NCBI RefSeq assembly: GCF_900109045.1
Contig: NZ_FNYL01000003.1
Coordinates: forward strand, 587,134 to 651,133
Source of the DNA: Dyadobacter sp. SG02
Lineage (GTDB): Bacteria > Bacteroidota > Bacteroidia > Cytophagales > Spirosomataceae
Length of the DNA: 64,000 bases
Direction of reading: 5' to 3'
Notes under the pieces: model-generated
The model's input: the letters and a program-made list of their open reading frames with translations, nothing else
What the model was told of the DNA's origin: nothing
The model's database searches: none
Position numbers and translations under genes: made by a program
Shown here: positions 7,916 to 17,543 of the stretch, piece by piece
Layout of the letters: every line of letters starts with the position of its first letter
How positions within the stretch are numbered: position 1 is the first letter of the stretch

Positions 7916-9262
7916 TCAGGTGGTTACGGGGCTAACTGGTTGTGCTTCGGGCCTGGATACCTTTCTCATTCTCGGGATTGTATCCAGGTATTTGATACCG
8001 AGGAAGCGGATCATGACGGCAAACGGGAACCAGAATGCGATATCGTACGGACGCCCGCCGGTGAAGAGCAATACCATCATCGACAGGAAGAAATAGGCCA
8101 GGAATGTCGTCAGCGGATTGGTGTGGCGGCGCACCTCGCGTATCACGTACAGGAACAGGAAGAAGCAAAAGCTCGTAAAGAAAATAAAGCCGAATATCCC
8201 GTGATTCACCCACGATTCGAGGATCGGGACGTCGAGATAATCATTCTTATATCCCCTGCCCAGGAAGATATCCCACGAGAATAGTGTTTCCATAAATTCT
8301 CCAAAACCACTCACGCGCCCCATGGCAGAATAGTCGATATCAGCCTCTTCGGAAAGCCTCACCCCCGTGGATGTAAAGATTACGTTCAGGATCCGGTCCT
8401 GGAACACATCCCAATACCCCAAAAGTATATTCAAAACGTCACCATAGCGCGAGAGGAAATAGTTGATTCCCAATAATATCAATATGAGAAACACCATATT
8501 TTTAAACTTGAACGCGCTGCCGATGGCCGAAGTAATGTTCGAAAATTTGAAATGAAAGAGGAAGTAAGCCCCGAATGCAATCCCAAGACCCAAATAGCTG
8601 GATTTTGCCAATGACAATACCACCACGCCCAGTCCAAACAAAATCGAGAAGAACAGGAAGAGCCTGGTGAGCAGGTGCCTGGTGCTACCCAGCAAAACCA
8701 TCGCAGAAATGACGGTAATGACCCCGTTGCGGGCTGTAATGTGCGGGTTACCACCCGGTTGGGCACCCTCGTTGGCGAAACTTACGGCTGCCCGCATCCC
8801 GGGCGTCCAGTTCGGGTCGGTGAGGAGGCCGTAGACGAGGGTAATGTTGGTAAAAAATGAAAATAGGAAAAGTACCTGTATCAGCGTGTCTTTCACGTCG
8901 TTGGGCACGTGCATGAGCAATGCCAGAAACCCGAATGTGAATACGAAGTTACCGATGTCGGCAATGGATTTGCCCTGATGGTTCATAAACATGAAGTACC
9001 AGAGCGTGAGCAGCAAAAAGCCCAGGGCCAGGTTGATCAGGATGACATTCGGCTTGTAAAGTCGCTTGAAAAGTGTCTCCGGAACCATGAGTAACAGTGC
9101 CAGCGAGAAGAAAATAGCGGTAAAAACACTGCTCGCCGGTCCGATACCGAGGGTGTCGCGAATAAAAAATATCAGCGGAAACCCGTTGAACATCATCGCG
9201 ATGCCCATCGAATACCGGAGATAGTTAAAATTATTGGCTATATTAAATAAGCTCCAATTCAT
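7916..9262 (-). CDS. O-antigen polymerase/ligase-like membrane protein
   Basis: The 448 residues contain about 10-12 hydrophobic helices, with a long extracytoplasmic loop between residues roughly 290 and 350 that includes FLGRGYKNDY, and a C-terminal set of helices. This arrangement is that of the Wzy/WaaL superfamily, which joins lipid-linked polysaccharide units or transfers them to lipid A core. Sequence conservation in this family is poor, so polymerase and ligase cannot be separated. Its start overlaps the stop of the upstream glycosyltransferase by four bases (ATGA). Presence together with an ABC exporter is discussed under findings. Confidence 0.8.
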   Translation of the reverse strand: MNWSLFNIANNFNYLRYSMGIAMMFNGFPLIFFIRDTLGIGPASSVFTAIFFSLALLLMVPETLFKRLYKPNVILINLALGFLLLTLWYFMFMNHQGKSIADIGNFVFTFGFLALLMHVPNDVKDTLIQVLFLFSFFTNITLVYGLLTDPNWTPGMRAAVSFANEGAQPGGNPHITARNGVITVISAMVLLGSTRHLLTRLFLFFSILFGLGVVVLSLAKSSYLGLGIAFGAYFLFHFKFSNITSAIGSAFKFKNMVFLILILLGINYFLSRYGDVLNILLGYWDVFQDRILNVIFTSTGVRLSEEADIDYSAMGRVSGFGEFMETLFSWDIFLGRGYKNDYLDVPILESWVNHGIFGFIFFTSFCFFLFLYVIREVRRHTNPLTTFLAYFFLSMMVLLFTGGRPYDIAFWFPFAVMIRFLGIKYLDTIPRMRKVSRPEAQPVSPVTT

Positions 9263-10137
9263 CTGGAAAGCCGGAATCTGATGTACTGAATATCGAATCG
9301 CAGAATGAAATAGGCGATTTTACGGACGCGGCACCAAAGATACTTCATTTTGTTGAGTCCGGTGTTCGTTGAAATGTACAATTTTTGCACCCTCGCGTGT
9401 TCCTCCCGACCGATCGTCGTGGCGATGGTCGACGACTTCGCCTCCGCGTGTACGCGCAATGCACCCCCGAGGCCGTCGATTTTTTTGGTCGTCGTCGATG
9501 GATGCGACGTATACCTTGTAATGAAGTCGTAATCGAATGCAAAACGGAACGATTCGTCGAACATGCCGTATTTCTCCACCAGCGAACGCTTGAAAAACAG
9601 CGACTGGTTATGGATCTGCATCCCTTCCAGTATCTGGCTATCGAAGTCGTAGGAAGTCGTTTTGAGTATTTCGGTCACTTCGTCGTCGGTGGTGATCATG
9701 TACAGGTCGCCATACAGGATATCGACCGGATATTTCAAAGCTGCTTCTCCAAAACGTGTGAAAGTGCCGGGGAAATACACATCGTCCGAATTTTGGAAGC
9801 TGATATATTCGCCGGTAGCCCGTTCCAGGGCCTTGTTAATGGCATGTACCTGTCCGCGGTCCTTTTCGGAAACCCACCAGGAAAGGTATTGTTCATATTT
9901 TTTGATGACTTCCACGCTGCCGTCATTCGAGCCTCCGTCGACGATGATGTATTCGAGGTTCGGGTAGCCCTGGTTGAGCACGCTCAGGATCGTTCTTTCG
10001 AGGAATGCAGCCTGGTTGTAAGAAGGTGTGATGACCGTCAGTTTGGGGTACCGTGGCGCATTGCCGGTTGCTGAGGCCGGTTTTAATGCCGATAGGAAGT
10101 TTCGCAGGTCCTGTGTGGTTTGTTCTAAAAAATGCAT
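9259..10137 (-). CDS. Family 2 glycosyltransferase
   Basis: A GT-A fold enzyme of 292 residues: LTVITPSYNQAAFLERTI followed by YIIVDGGSNDGS marks the nucleotide-binding half, and NSDDVYFPG supplies the DxD-type metal/sugar-nucleotide site. The acceptor half carries HNQSLFFKRSL and FDYDFITRY. No membrane helix is obvious, so it should act at the cytosolic face of the inner membrane, adding one sugar to the growing lipid-linked glycan. Donor and linkage are unknown. It is coupled to the polymerase-like gene by a four-base overlap. Confidence 0.9.
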   Translation of the reverse strand: MHFLEQTTQDLRNFLSALKPASATGNAPRYPKLTVITPSYNQAAFLERTILSVLNQGYPNLEYIIVDGGSNDGSVEVIKKYEQYLSWWVSEKDRGQVHAINKALERATGEYISFQNSDDVYFPGTFTRFGEAALKYPVDILYGDLYMITTDDEVTEILKTTSYDFDSQILEGMQIHNQSLFFKRSLVEKYGMFDESFRFAFDYDFITRYTSHPSTTTKKIDGLGGALRVHAEAKSSTIATTIGREEHARVQKLYISTNTGLNKMKYLWCRVRKIAYFILRFDIQYIRFRLSR

Positions 10138-10155
10138 GGAATCCTGTTTCGCTGA

Positions 10156-11109
10156 TTAAAACTGATCGATGTAATTGTTCAACTCTTTTAATTTGGCTGC
10201 AATGCCTTTTCGCATCAACCGGTTGGGAAGGATATTGGCATACTTTCCGAAAGCCGGTTCACCGCTGATTTCCAGTTCTTGTTTCTTTCTGATCACAATG
10301 CGCTGGTATTGCATAAATAATTCCTGGAAAGCCTTGTTTTCGGTCACTAACGCCGCATGATCCGACCAGATCGGGTCGAAATGCCCAAGCCCGGCGAATT
10401 CGAGCGAGATCAGCGGCTGGCCGTCCGCTTCATAGTCGTTACCATTTAGAACGAGGTTTTTATTCAAAACCGCATTCAAACCATAATGCCAGCCGGAATT
10501 GTGTAATGTAGTTGTTGCAGGAATCCAGATCGGCATATAATTCAGCCAGAGCTGGTCGGTGTTCATACCATTGCAAAGGTCGAAACGGGCGCGGTCGATG
10601 GTACGGTGCGCCCACCATTCCAGCGCGGCAATGGTTTTATCAGAAGGCCGCAAAGTCCAGCTTCCCGAATGGTACATGCCTGCATTCAGAATGCGCTTAT
10701 CGTCCAGGATCGGCGATTTTTTTAATGGAGTTGAAATATTCGGTGTTAAATAGAATTCCGAATCTGTATTCAACAAACTATCGAAAGACTTTTTAAGTAT
10801 TACCGTAGGGCTTAAAAAGCTTAGCTGGCGGCATTCAGGGTGTTTTTTCAACAAACCTAGTCCAAACCACGGGCGGACCGCATGCAATAGCTCGAAATCG
10901 TAATATTCCGCGGACATTCTGCCGAAATCGGGAATAGCCAGCTCCGAAACCGGAAACAGTTTTACGTGCGCCGGGAGCTTGTCAATGCTGAGGGTGTCAG
11001 CCAGTCCGATGTAAAAAACGTCCTCGGGCTGGTGTTGTAACACAGAATCGGCCAGAGCCAGTGCATGCGCCAGGTTGGTTCGATTACAAACTGTGTATAT
11101 TATATTCAT
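10156..11109 (-). CDS. GT8-like glycosyltransferase paralogue lacking the DxD motif
   Basis: This 317-residue protein is a clear relative of the gene at 11871-12854. Aligned landmarks are N-terminal MNIIYTVCNRTNLAHALAL against MTIAFTICSINYLAQARTL, then the DLCNG element with DQLWLNY against DQNWMNF, and a C-terminal LISLEFAGLGHFDP against LIFFHYSGYDP. At the position of the partner's DPD (residues 104-106) this protein has LSPTV, so the metal-binding aspartates are missing. It may be inactive, use another mechanism, or act as a partner subunit. It lies in the middle of the polysaccharide operon, six bases downstream of the DUF5672 gene. Confidence 0.78.
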   Translation of the reverse strand: MNIIYTVCNRTNLAHALALADSVLQHQPEDVFYIGLADTLSIDKLPAHVKLFPVSELAIPDFGRMSAEYYDFELLHAVRPWFGLGLLKKHPECRQLSFLSPTVILKKSFDSLLNTDSEFYLTPNISTPLKKSPILDDKRILNAGMYHSGSWTLRPSDKTIAALEWWAHRTIDRARFDLCNGMNTDQLWLNYMPIWIPATTTLHNSGWHYGLNAVLNKNLVLNGNDYEADGQPLISLEFAGLGHFDPIWSDHAALVTENKAFQELFMQYQRIVIRKKQELEISGEPAFGKYANILPNRLMRKGIAAKLKELNNYIDQF

Positions 11110-11115
11110 GAACGA

Positions 11116-11871
11116 TTATTCCGTTTCAGGCAAGTTTTTAAAGTAGGGTATTTCGTGGATATTATCCCGTGAAATGCCCGTTAATGCAAAAGGTGATGTT
11201 GCTGCATTGTCGTATTGAACACCAAATTGCGCAAAATGGCTGCGTACAATGTCGGTGGGTTTTCTCAAATGCGACAAAAACCTGTTCGCTTCGAGGTGCC
11301 AGAACACAGAGTCGGCGTTGGGAATGTCGGCATTATGGCGGTATTGATGGGCGACACTTTTCTTGCCTTTCAAAGTGGCCGTCATCCGCTCGATGCGGCA
11401 AAGGTAAAGCCCGTTATCGGCATAACCCGCCCCGTATACTCGTTTTTCCTCCTCCGAAAGCCCTGTGATACGTTTCAGAATGCCCGGTGTTTTATCCGGA
11501 TCGGCTAATACAGGCCCGGCTTTGATGTAGTCATAGCCTTGTTTACACCAGTAGTGCAGCTCGTCTTTCACTACCCAGCTGTTCAGTTCGTGGATCAGTA
11601 AAAAGTCGCACCAGTTGAAATGCTCGTAAAAATCGGCCATCAGTAAAAGCTGCCCGAAATGTTGTCGCGATTCGAAATAGCGTTTTGGAAAATGCACGAC
11701 ATCGATATTTTCCGCATGTTCGCGCACTACCGAAAGATCGGCGCCTTCTCCCGCGACAAAAATGAACTGGTAATCCGAAAGGATTTGCAGCGCGTGATGC
11801 AGCAGCTTTTCCTCCGTTGGATTGATCTGAGGTTCGAGAATAGGAACAATTACGGTAACCAGCTCTTTCAT
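11116..11871 (-). CDS. DUF5672-family protein, probable glycan-modifying enzyme
   Basis: The 251 residues match what I know of DUF5672: an N-terminal strand, a core with FLLIHELNSWVVKDEL and GYDYIKAGPVL, and a downstream YADNGLYLCRIERM segment followed by DSVFWHLEA. Members occur in capsule and lipopolysaccharide loci and look like GT-A glycosyltransferases, but activity is unproven. The start codon shares one base with the stop codon of the gene before it (TGATG), so translation is coupled. It is sandwiched between the two GT8-like paralogues. Confidence 0.75.
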   Translation of the reverse strand: MKELVTVIVPILEPQINPTEEKLLHHALQILSDYQFIFVAGEGADLSVVREHAENIDVVHFPKRYFESRQHFGQLLLMADFYEHFNWCDFLLIHELNSWVVKDELHYWCKQGYDYIKAGPVLADPDKTPGILKRITGLSEEEKRVYGAGYADNGLYLCRIERMTATLKGKKSVAHQYRHNADIPNADSVFWHLEANRFLSHLRKPTDIVRSHFAQFGVQYDNAATSPFALTGISRDNIHEIPYFKNLPETE

Positions 11872-12854
11872 CAGATCGTTTGCAGCTTGCCGATCAGATA
11901 GTTGACGGGCATTTTCAGGAATTTCCTCACGCGCAGATAGCGGCGCACGGGTGCGGGCTTGATGTATGCGCAGGGGTATTTGCGGTAATAAGCATTCCCG
12001 TTGCCAATGAGGCTGTTTTTGTATAATGCAAAAAGCGCCGTCAGGTCAGGACGTGCATTCAGTTCGAAACGGTCCTGGTATTTCGACAGAATATCAGGTT
12101 TCGCAGGGTCGTAGCCGCTGTAATGGAAGAATATCAATGGTTTCTCTTCATTCACATACCAATGGCCGTCGCGTTGCGAAAATGTACGCTCGTGTAAATT
12201 CCAGTAGGCCGCATTGTAGCCCGGACTTCTTTCGATGTATGTATCCGGTACAAAAACCGGGAGGAAATTCATCCAGTTCTGATCTACAAAAAGCCCGTTA
12301 CAGAGGTCGATCAGACATTCGTACCGCAATTTTTCTTCCCACCATTCGATAAACCGGTAGTTCTCTTCCGAACGGCTGAATGCCACAAAGCCGAGGTTGT
12401 AGACGCCGGTATTGAGATGGTGCAGTTCGTTGGGCGTCAGCTGGTCGTTGATCGGCGTGTTGATATGCGGCGTAAGCACGGCATTGTGCTTTGCCAATGC
12501 GTTTTTCAGTTCTGTTAACGGCTGAAAAACGATGATATCCGGGTCGAAATAGATGACATTGTCCGCCTCGGGATAATGTTTGAAAAAATAGGTGAAATAG
12601 AATGGTTTCACCGCGGTATTCAGCTCGGTGATATTATAGCGCGCGCACATTTCCTGAAAATCGCGGATTTCGATCTTGTCGATCTCAATCATCGGGTACG
12701 TGGGCGCATACGAATCTTCAAATGCAACCCCCTGGAGCTTGTCCACCAATCCAATGAAAAACCGGACATCCGGGTTGGTCGCTTTGAGCGAGTCTCCTAA
12801 TGTCCGGGCTTGCGCGAGGTAATTGATGGAGCAAATGGTAAAGGCAATAGTCAT
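11871..12854 (-). CDS. GT8-like glycosyltransferase
   Basis: A 327-residue GT-A protein with an intact DxD motif: FDPDIIVFQPL, aspartates 104 and 106. The nucleotide-binding N-terminus is AFTICSINYLAQARTLGDSL. Later conserved blocks are HLNTGVYNLGFVAF and DLCNGLFVDQNWMNF, and FFHYSGYDP near the C-terminus, typical of glycosyltransferase family 8-like proteins in cell-surface loci. Cytosolic, probably membrane-associated through its lipid-linked acceptor. It overlaps the upstream GT4 gene by four bases and shares a base with the downstream DUF5672 gene. Confidence 0.85.
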   Translation of the reverse strand: MTIAFTICSINYLAQARTLGDSLKATNPDVRFFIGLVDKLQGVAFEDSYAPTYPMIEIDKIEIRDFQEMCARYNITELNTAVKPFYFTYFFKHYPEADNVIYFDPDIIVFQPLTELKNALAKHNAVLTPHINTPINDQLTPNELHHLNTGVYNLGFVAFSRSEENYRFIEWWEEKLRYECLIDLCNGLFVDQNWMNFLPVFVPDTYIERSPGYNAAYWNLHERTFSQRDGHWYVNEEKPLIFFHYSGYDPAKPDILSKYQDRFELNARPDLTALFALYKNSLIGNGNAYYRKYPCAYIKPAPVRRYLRVRKFLKMPVNYLIGKLQTI

Positions 12855-14074
12855 TGATTGTGCTGTTCCGAAACCTGCAAAGGTAAATACTTCTGAATAA
12901 TGGCTTCGACGCTCGCTACGCTTTTGTCTGTGTTATGCCTTTCCAATACTTTTTTACGTGCATTCTGGCCCAGCGTATTCCGTAGCGACGGATCGAGGAT
13001 CAGCTGAATGATCGCATCCGAAGCCGCCGAAATATCCATGTACGGTACTACAAACCCGGCATCACCCTCGATGAGTTCCGGCGCACCGCCCGCACCTTCG
13101 AAACATACCACGGGAATTTCCTGCAATGCGGCTTCCATCACCACCAACGGATAAGGGTCCTCGCGGGAGCTCAGTAGCAACACATCGAACCGATTAATGT
13201 AATCCAGCGCGCGCGGGGTCGGCGGAATGAGGATGATCTTGTCGCATAGGCCCATGAGCCGGATGTCGTTTTCGATCAGCTCGTAAATCTCGTGCTGCGG
13301 GCCTGCGCCTACCCACACGAAGTAGACGGGCAGCGGCTGCGTTTTGCGGATAACCCTGCTGGCAATCCAGTTGAAAATATCGTTACCTTTACGCCATTCG
13401 GCATTGCCGCAGCCACCGATCACAATGGCGTCGTCGGGGATTTTATAGGTTTTTTCCAGAATATCGTGCTGAACCCCGGCCAGGCGCTGGTCGATATGCT
13501 CGTGGTCGATGAGCGTAAATGTGCTGACGTGCGCAGCCGGGAAATCGTATTTACGGATATAATGATCGGCTACGGCATTCGAAACGGCGATCAGGTGATC
13601 CGTTTTTTTCAGCAGGAAAGAAAGTTGTTGTTCCTGTGTATAAATCTTGACAGACATGGCCAGCTCATGTACAAAAAGTACAAGGGGCAAATCGTGAAAG
13701 GACTTCAGGAAATCGTAGTAAACTTCGGCGTTGGCAATGGAATTGATGAAAATGAGACCGATATTCTGCTGTTCCAGCTCTGCCAGCACCCTTTCGTTGC
13801 CTTTATGCAGCGAGTGTTCTTCGTAAAATTTGAGCAGATTGGTTTTGCGGAGCAGTTTGCCGGTAAATGGGGGAGTGGTGATTTTTTTGGTTTGATAAAG
13901 ACGCGTAATGCTCACTACCTCCTCGAATTCCGCTTCCAGATCGCCTCCGTTACAGAGCAGCAGGTGCATCGGAACGCCCCGTTCTTTCAATAGCCGCAAC
14001 AACTGAAGGAGCAGCAGCTGGCTGCCTGCCCTGTTCGCATCGTGACTTACAAAAAGTATTTTCTTCTGCTCCAT
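12851..14074 (-). CDS. Family 4 glycosyltransferase
   Basis: A GT-B enzyme of 407 residues. The N-terminal domain opens with KKILFVSHDANRAGSQLLLL, an acceptor-side glycine-containing loop with the typical 'gs/GsQ' pattern. The C-terminal donor domain shows IGGCGNAEWRKGNDIF, VWVGAGP, and the E-x7-E region LLLSSREDPYPLVVMEAALQ followed by VVCFEGAGGAPELI, the GT4 signature that holds the nucleotide sugar. It should add a sugar with retention of configuration to the operon's glycan. Its stop codon overlaps the next gene by four bases. Confidence 0.92.
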   Translation of the reverse strand: MEQKKILFVSHDANRAGSQLLLLQLLRLLKERGVPMHLLLCNGGDLEAEFEEVVSITRLYQTKKITTPPFTGKLLRKTNLLKFYEEHSLHKGNERVLAELEQQNIGLIFINSIANAEVYYDFLKSFHDLPLVLFVHELAMSVKIYTQEQQLSFLLKKTDHLIAVSNAVADHYIRKYDFPAAHVSTFTLIDHEHIDQRLAGVQHDILEKTYKIPDDAIVIGGCGNAEWRKGNDIFNWIASRVIRKTQPLPVYFVWVGAGPQHEIYELIENDIRLMGLCDKIILIPPTPRALDYINRFDVLLLSSREDPYPLVVMEAALQEIPVVCFEGAGGAPELIEGDAGFVVPYMDISAASDAIIQLILDPSLRNTLGQNARKKVLERHNTDKSVASVEAIIQKYLPLQVSEQHNQ

Positions 14075-14115
14075 TACCGATATTAACTAGCTCAAACTTT
14101 CGTCACCGGATTCAC

Positions 14116-14772
14116 TTAATAAGCTTCGTAGCTCATCTTTCCGGGTACTTTTTTCGCAGGGTTTCCAATATAGACACCCCATTCCTCGGTTTCCTTCATG
14201 ATGGCCGTTGCCATTCCCACGAGTGTGCCCTGCGCAATGGTCGTGTAGTCGCGGATGGTGCTGTTCACGCCAAAGAAAGAGTACGATTCTACCACACAAT
14301 GCCCCGAAAGCACCACATGCGAAGTAAAGAAAACGTGGTCTTTGATCTGGCCATGGTGGCCGATATGGTTGCCGCTCCACAGTACCACGTTGTTTCCGAT
14401 GGTCGTGAAGGGCTGGATTGTATTGTCTTCCAGAATAAAGCAGTTATCTCCGATCTCGTTACCGAAGAGCGTCGCACGGGAACTGATATAGGAAATAAAC
14501 TGGTAGCCTTTCGCTTTGGCGTGGTTGTAAATCGCCTCGCGGTTCCGGTTCATATTGCGGCCGGTCATAGGCGCAAAGAACTTGTAATCCGAAGGCGGGA
14601 AAAGCGTTTCCACGTCCTCGAATGCCACCACGGGCAAGCCGTGAAAATTGTCGTGTTCGATGTATTGGCGATTGACGGTGAATGCAATAACCTCATGATC
14701 AGAGTCATGGGTTAAATAATAGTGCGCTAATTCTGCTGTGTCGAGTACTCCAAAAACGATAACTTTCGCCAT
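14116..14772 (-). CDS. Sugar O/N-acyltransferase, PglD/NeuD-like left-handed beta-helix
   Basis: The 218 residues begin with a short Rossmann-like domain (KVIVFGVLDTAELAHYYL) as in PglD and NeuD, then a left-handed beta-helix of hexapeptide repeats from about residue 95. The repeat region includes GNHIGHHGQIKDHVFF, where a histidine sits as in acetyl-CoA acyltransferases, and ends with the loop GNPAKKVPG. With the aminotransferase of the same operon it would N-acylate a nucleotide-linked amino sugar. The WbqC gene lies just upstream, two bases away. Substrate unproven. Confidence 0.85.
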   Translation of the reverse strand: MAKVIVFGVLDTAELAHYYLTHDSDHEVIAFTVNRQYIEHDNFHGLPVVAFEDVETLFPPSDYKFFAPMTGRNMNRNREAIYNHAKAKGYQFISYISSRATLFGNEIGDNCFILEDNTIQPFTTIGNNVVLWSGNHIGHHGQIKDHVFFTSHVVLSGHCVVESYSFFGVNSTIRDYTTIAQGTLVGMATAIMKETEEWGVYIGNPAKKVPGKMSYEAY

Positions 14773-14774
14773 TA

Positions 14775-15473
14775 CTAAATCAGTTCGTATGCCTCTAATT
14801 GTTTCCTGATATCGTCGAGACCGTTAAACATCAGAATGTCTATAACAGACAACCAAGGTACGAAAGCATTTTTAAATTGGGGGTACGGGCTGGATATACT
14901 TTTTATGAAGTCCAGTCTGATTCCCTCGTTTTCAAATTTCCCTTTATCGTACAATTCCACTCCGCCAATCGGATTGATGTAGTGGCTTGCCTGTTCCTGT
15001 TTACAGATATCCAGAATCCGGTCCTGTCCTTTCAGGTCTTTATTATTATATATCGTTGAAGAGGGAACAATCTCCGTGCCTATGCCCATGTACGCACAAG
15101 TTTTTTTCAATGCGTATATACATAAGTCGTTAATTGATTCAACTTCTAAATTTACGATTTCTTCTATCAGTTCAAAAACCTTTTGATAACCGGGAGCTTT
15201 CTGATATGATTGCTGAATGGTTTTCAATAACTTTTTCTGCCACTGCTCGTGCCTGGCAAGTTCCACTTCGAAGATGAGTTTGTTCTGGCTGGCGTCTTTC
15301 AACGGAATGGTAAACATATGTGCCTTTCCGCCTACCAAAAGGTTGTTCCGGTTGATCCAGCCCTTGTTGATAAAGTTCACATCGTCGTAGATAATGAACT
15401 TGTCCACGGCATTGATCAGCTGGAAATAGCCGATATATGGAAAAATATACGGCTGCATGATAGCAATAGTCAT
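14775..15473 (-). CDS. WbqC family protein
   Basis: The N-terminus MTIAIMQPYIFPYIGYFQLI followed by DKFIIYDDVNFINKGW is the WbqC signature. At 232 residues the length is normal. WbqC proteins are found in O-antigen loci near aminotransferase and acyltransferase genes; the fold resembles acyl-transferring enzymes and some are thought to attach amino acids or acyl groups to amino sugars, but biochemical proof is thin. Genes before and after are two and eight bases away, so it is firmly in the operon. Confidence 0.88.
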   Translation of the reverse strand: MTIAIMQPYIFPYIGYFQLINAVDKFIIYDDVNFINKGWINRNNLLVGGKAHMFTIPLKDASQNKLIFEVELARHEQWQKKLLKTIQQSYQKAPGYQKVFELIEEIVNLEVESINDLCIYALKKTCAYMGIGTEIVPSSTIYNNKDLKGQDRILDICKQEQASHYINPIGGVELYDKGKFENEGIRLDFIKSISSPYPQFKNAFVPWLSVIDILMFNGLDDIRKQLEAYELI

Positions 15474-15481
15474 GGCTTGGG

Positions 15482-17539
15482 CTATTTGAGTTTTCGCAGA
15501 TAATAATCTTCGCCCCGCTCGCTCAGGAACATGCGGCGGTATAAAGTCGTGTCGGAACCGAGCCGGATGTCGGTCGGTAACGCGCGGATCTTGCTCGTGT
15601 CGTTGATCACTTTGCGGGCATAGAAAAGGTAATCCGCATCTTTCGGGATCGGGCGCAGGCCTTCTTCGAACGGATTAATGGAAATCAGTCTCCGTGTCAG
15701 GTCTTTTCCGTAAAGTGGATATTCGAAATCGCTGTTCACGGTTGCGAGCGCCACGGTAGCGTTCTCGGGAACGATGGAGTCGAAACGAACATAGGCTTTT
15801 GTAATATCGGGTCTTGCGAAAGTCTGGTAAGGAATACGGTCCATCGTCAACGCCGACTCCATTCCAAAAGACGCGAGCGGGAGACAGCGGATGTTCAGGT
15901 AAACGGCCATTATCCCCGAAATGCAGGCGAGGCCGACAACTACCATAATGTAGCCTTTCCAGACATTCCTGCGTGGCTTGATGATCGACAACCGGTGATG
16001 GGAAAAAAGCAGCAGCAGGAAAAGCACACCGAAAAGCCCCGCTTCCATAAAGTACCGGCCTTTAAACGGGTCATAAGCCGCGGAATAGGAGATGGTGGCG
16101 AGGTTCAGGCAGAATGCGATCACCAGGAAAAAGTGGACGCGCGATCTGAAAACGCGAATCAGCACCAGGAACATCAGCGGCAGGATCAAAGCAAATCCGA
16201 ACACACCCCAGTACGGGTTCGCATTGTAATAGTAAAATCCGCGCTGAAAGGAGAATGGGACGATGGTAAAATCGGTCTCCTCATCGAGGCGCATCCGTAG
16301 TTTATCTTCCAATACTACCAATGGTTTTCTAATGGCGGTATTCAGGTCATAACCCCATTGCGCATTGCGGATGCCGTCGAGGTTGCAGAAATCGTAGGTA
16401 TAACGGATCACATTCCGGCTGCCTTGCTCGAACAGGTTCGCCGCGCCGCCCGCACGCTCGTACGACTGGTGGTACCGTGCCGTAGGAGGACCGATCGGGT
16501 GCCCGAAAACCTGGATATTGCGGATATAGCCCGTTGGAATGGTGTAAATCAATGCGAAGAATGCGATCGCGAGACCGAGCCTTAAAGTTCTTTCAAAAAA
16601 CACTTTAAAATCCGGAGCCAGGAAAACGGTGTAGATCATGATCACGAACACCGATGGCATTAGCAATGCGAACGTCGCCTTATGCCCGGTAACAATCGCG
16701 AACGTGATTCCTGCGAGGTAGAGGTAGCGGTTGTCGCGGCTGGTGAAATAAGCGAACAGAAAATACAGCAGACAGCTCAGATAGGCCGTCAGTACAATGT
16801 CGGTTTCCGTGGTGACGGCCTGCATGAGGAAGTCGAGGAACAGGCTGTACGCCAATGCGCAGAAAAAGCTGGCCGACAGGTTCCTGCCGATTCTCTGGGC
16901 AATACCAAATACCGAGGCCACAGTCACGTAGTATGCCAGCTGGTGAATGAGTTTAAATGCATTCTCAATGTCCCCGCTGATCAGGTACGAATAAATATGG
17001 ATCGTCGTGAGGCTCTTTGGATAGGTATCCATATTCCAGTTGGCACCGCCGAAATGCTCCATCGTACCACGCTGAATATAGCGTATCGCACGGTTGAGGT
17101 GCCCGGTCATGCTGTCCCATTCATTAGGAGCGGTGAACAGCACGAGTATCAGGTTGGTTATTCCGATGATCGCAAATGTAAGGAACAGTGCCCCGAAGAT
17201 TACTTTCAGATATACCGATAACTCCCTCGTCCAAAGCCGGAAAGTGCCCATCCGGTTGGCGATCAGTCCGCGAATGGTGTAATGCGCTTGCTGCGGTACC
17301 AGCCGCGTCCAGAGCAGGTACTGTAATGCAAGAATGATGAAAGTGCCGCCAATCCACGCGAAAACGTTCGCCGTGAGGTCCAGCGCCGACAAAATAAAGC
17401 CGGTAGGGATAATACTACCGACGAAAAGAATGAAGAAGGTGATAATCAGCTCTGTAAGCGAGGGTTGAGCAATCTTTTTTGCAACAAAGCTGATACCGTA
17501 TAAAAACAGGAAAAAACTTAGCCAATAAAAAATGACCAT
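15482..17539 (-). CDS. Large multi-pass membrane protein, GT39-like (mannosyltransferase/ArnT-type)
   Basis: About 685 residues with roughly ten to twelve membrane helices in the first 560 residues and a soluble C-terminal part. The first loop contains EWDSMTGHLNRAIRYIQ with an acidic residue placed as in GT-C enzymes, and HFGGANWNMDTYPKS follows. GT-C transferases use polyprenyl-phosphate sugars on the periplasmic face. Met17 (17539) is chosen because the first in-frame ATG (17587) would overlap the aminotransferase gene by 44 bases; with Met17 the gap is four bases and the protein begins directly with a membrane helix. Exact donor unknown. Confidence 0.75.
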   Translation of the reverse strand: MVIFYWLSFFLFLYGISFVAKKIAQPSLTELIITFFILFVGSIIPTGFILSALDLTANVFAWIGGTFIILALQYLLWTRLVPQQAHYTIRGLIANRMGTFRLWTRELSVYLKVIFGALFLTFAIIGITNLILVLFTAPNEWDSMTGHLNRAIRYIQRGTMEHFGGANWNMDTYPKSLTTIHIYSYLISGDIENAFKLIHQLAYYVTVASVFGIAQRIGRNLSASFFCALAYSLFLDFLMQAVTTETDIVLTAYLSCLLYFLFAYFTSRDNRYLYLAGITFAIVTGHKATFALLMPSVFVIMIYTVFLAPDFKVFFERTLRLGLAIAFFALIYTIPTGYIRNIQVFGHPIGPPTARYHQSYERAGGAANLFEQGSRNVIRYTYDFCNLDGIRNAQWGYDLNTAIRKPLVVLEDKLRMRLDEETDFTIVPFSFQRGFYYYNANPYWGVFGFALILPLMFLVLIRVFRSRVHFFLVIAFCLNLATISYSAAYDPFKGRYFMEAGLFGVLFLLLLFSHHRLSIIKPRRNVWKGYIMVVVGLACISGIMAVYLNIRCLPLASFGMESALTMDRIPYQTFARPDITKAYVRFDSIVPENATVALATVNSDFEYPLYGKDLTRRLISINPFEEGLRPIPKDADYLFYARKVINDTSKIRALPTDIRLGSDTTLYRRMFLSERGEDYYLRKLK

Positions 17540-17543
17540 GCGA

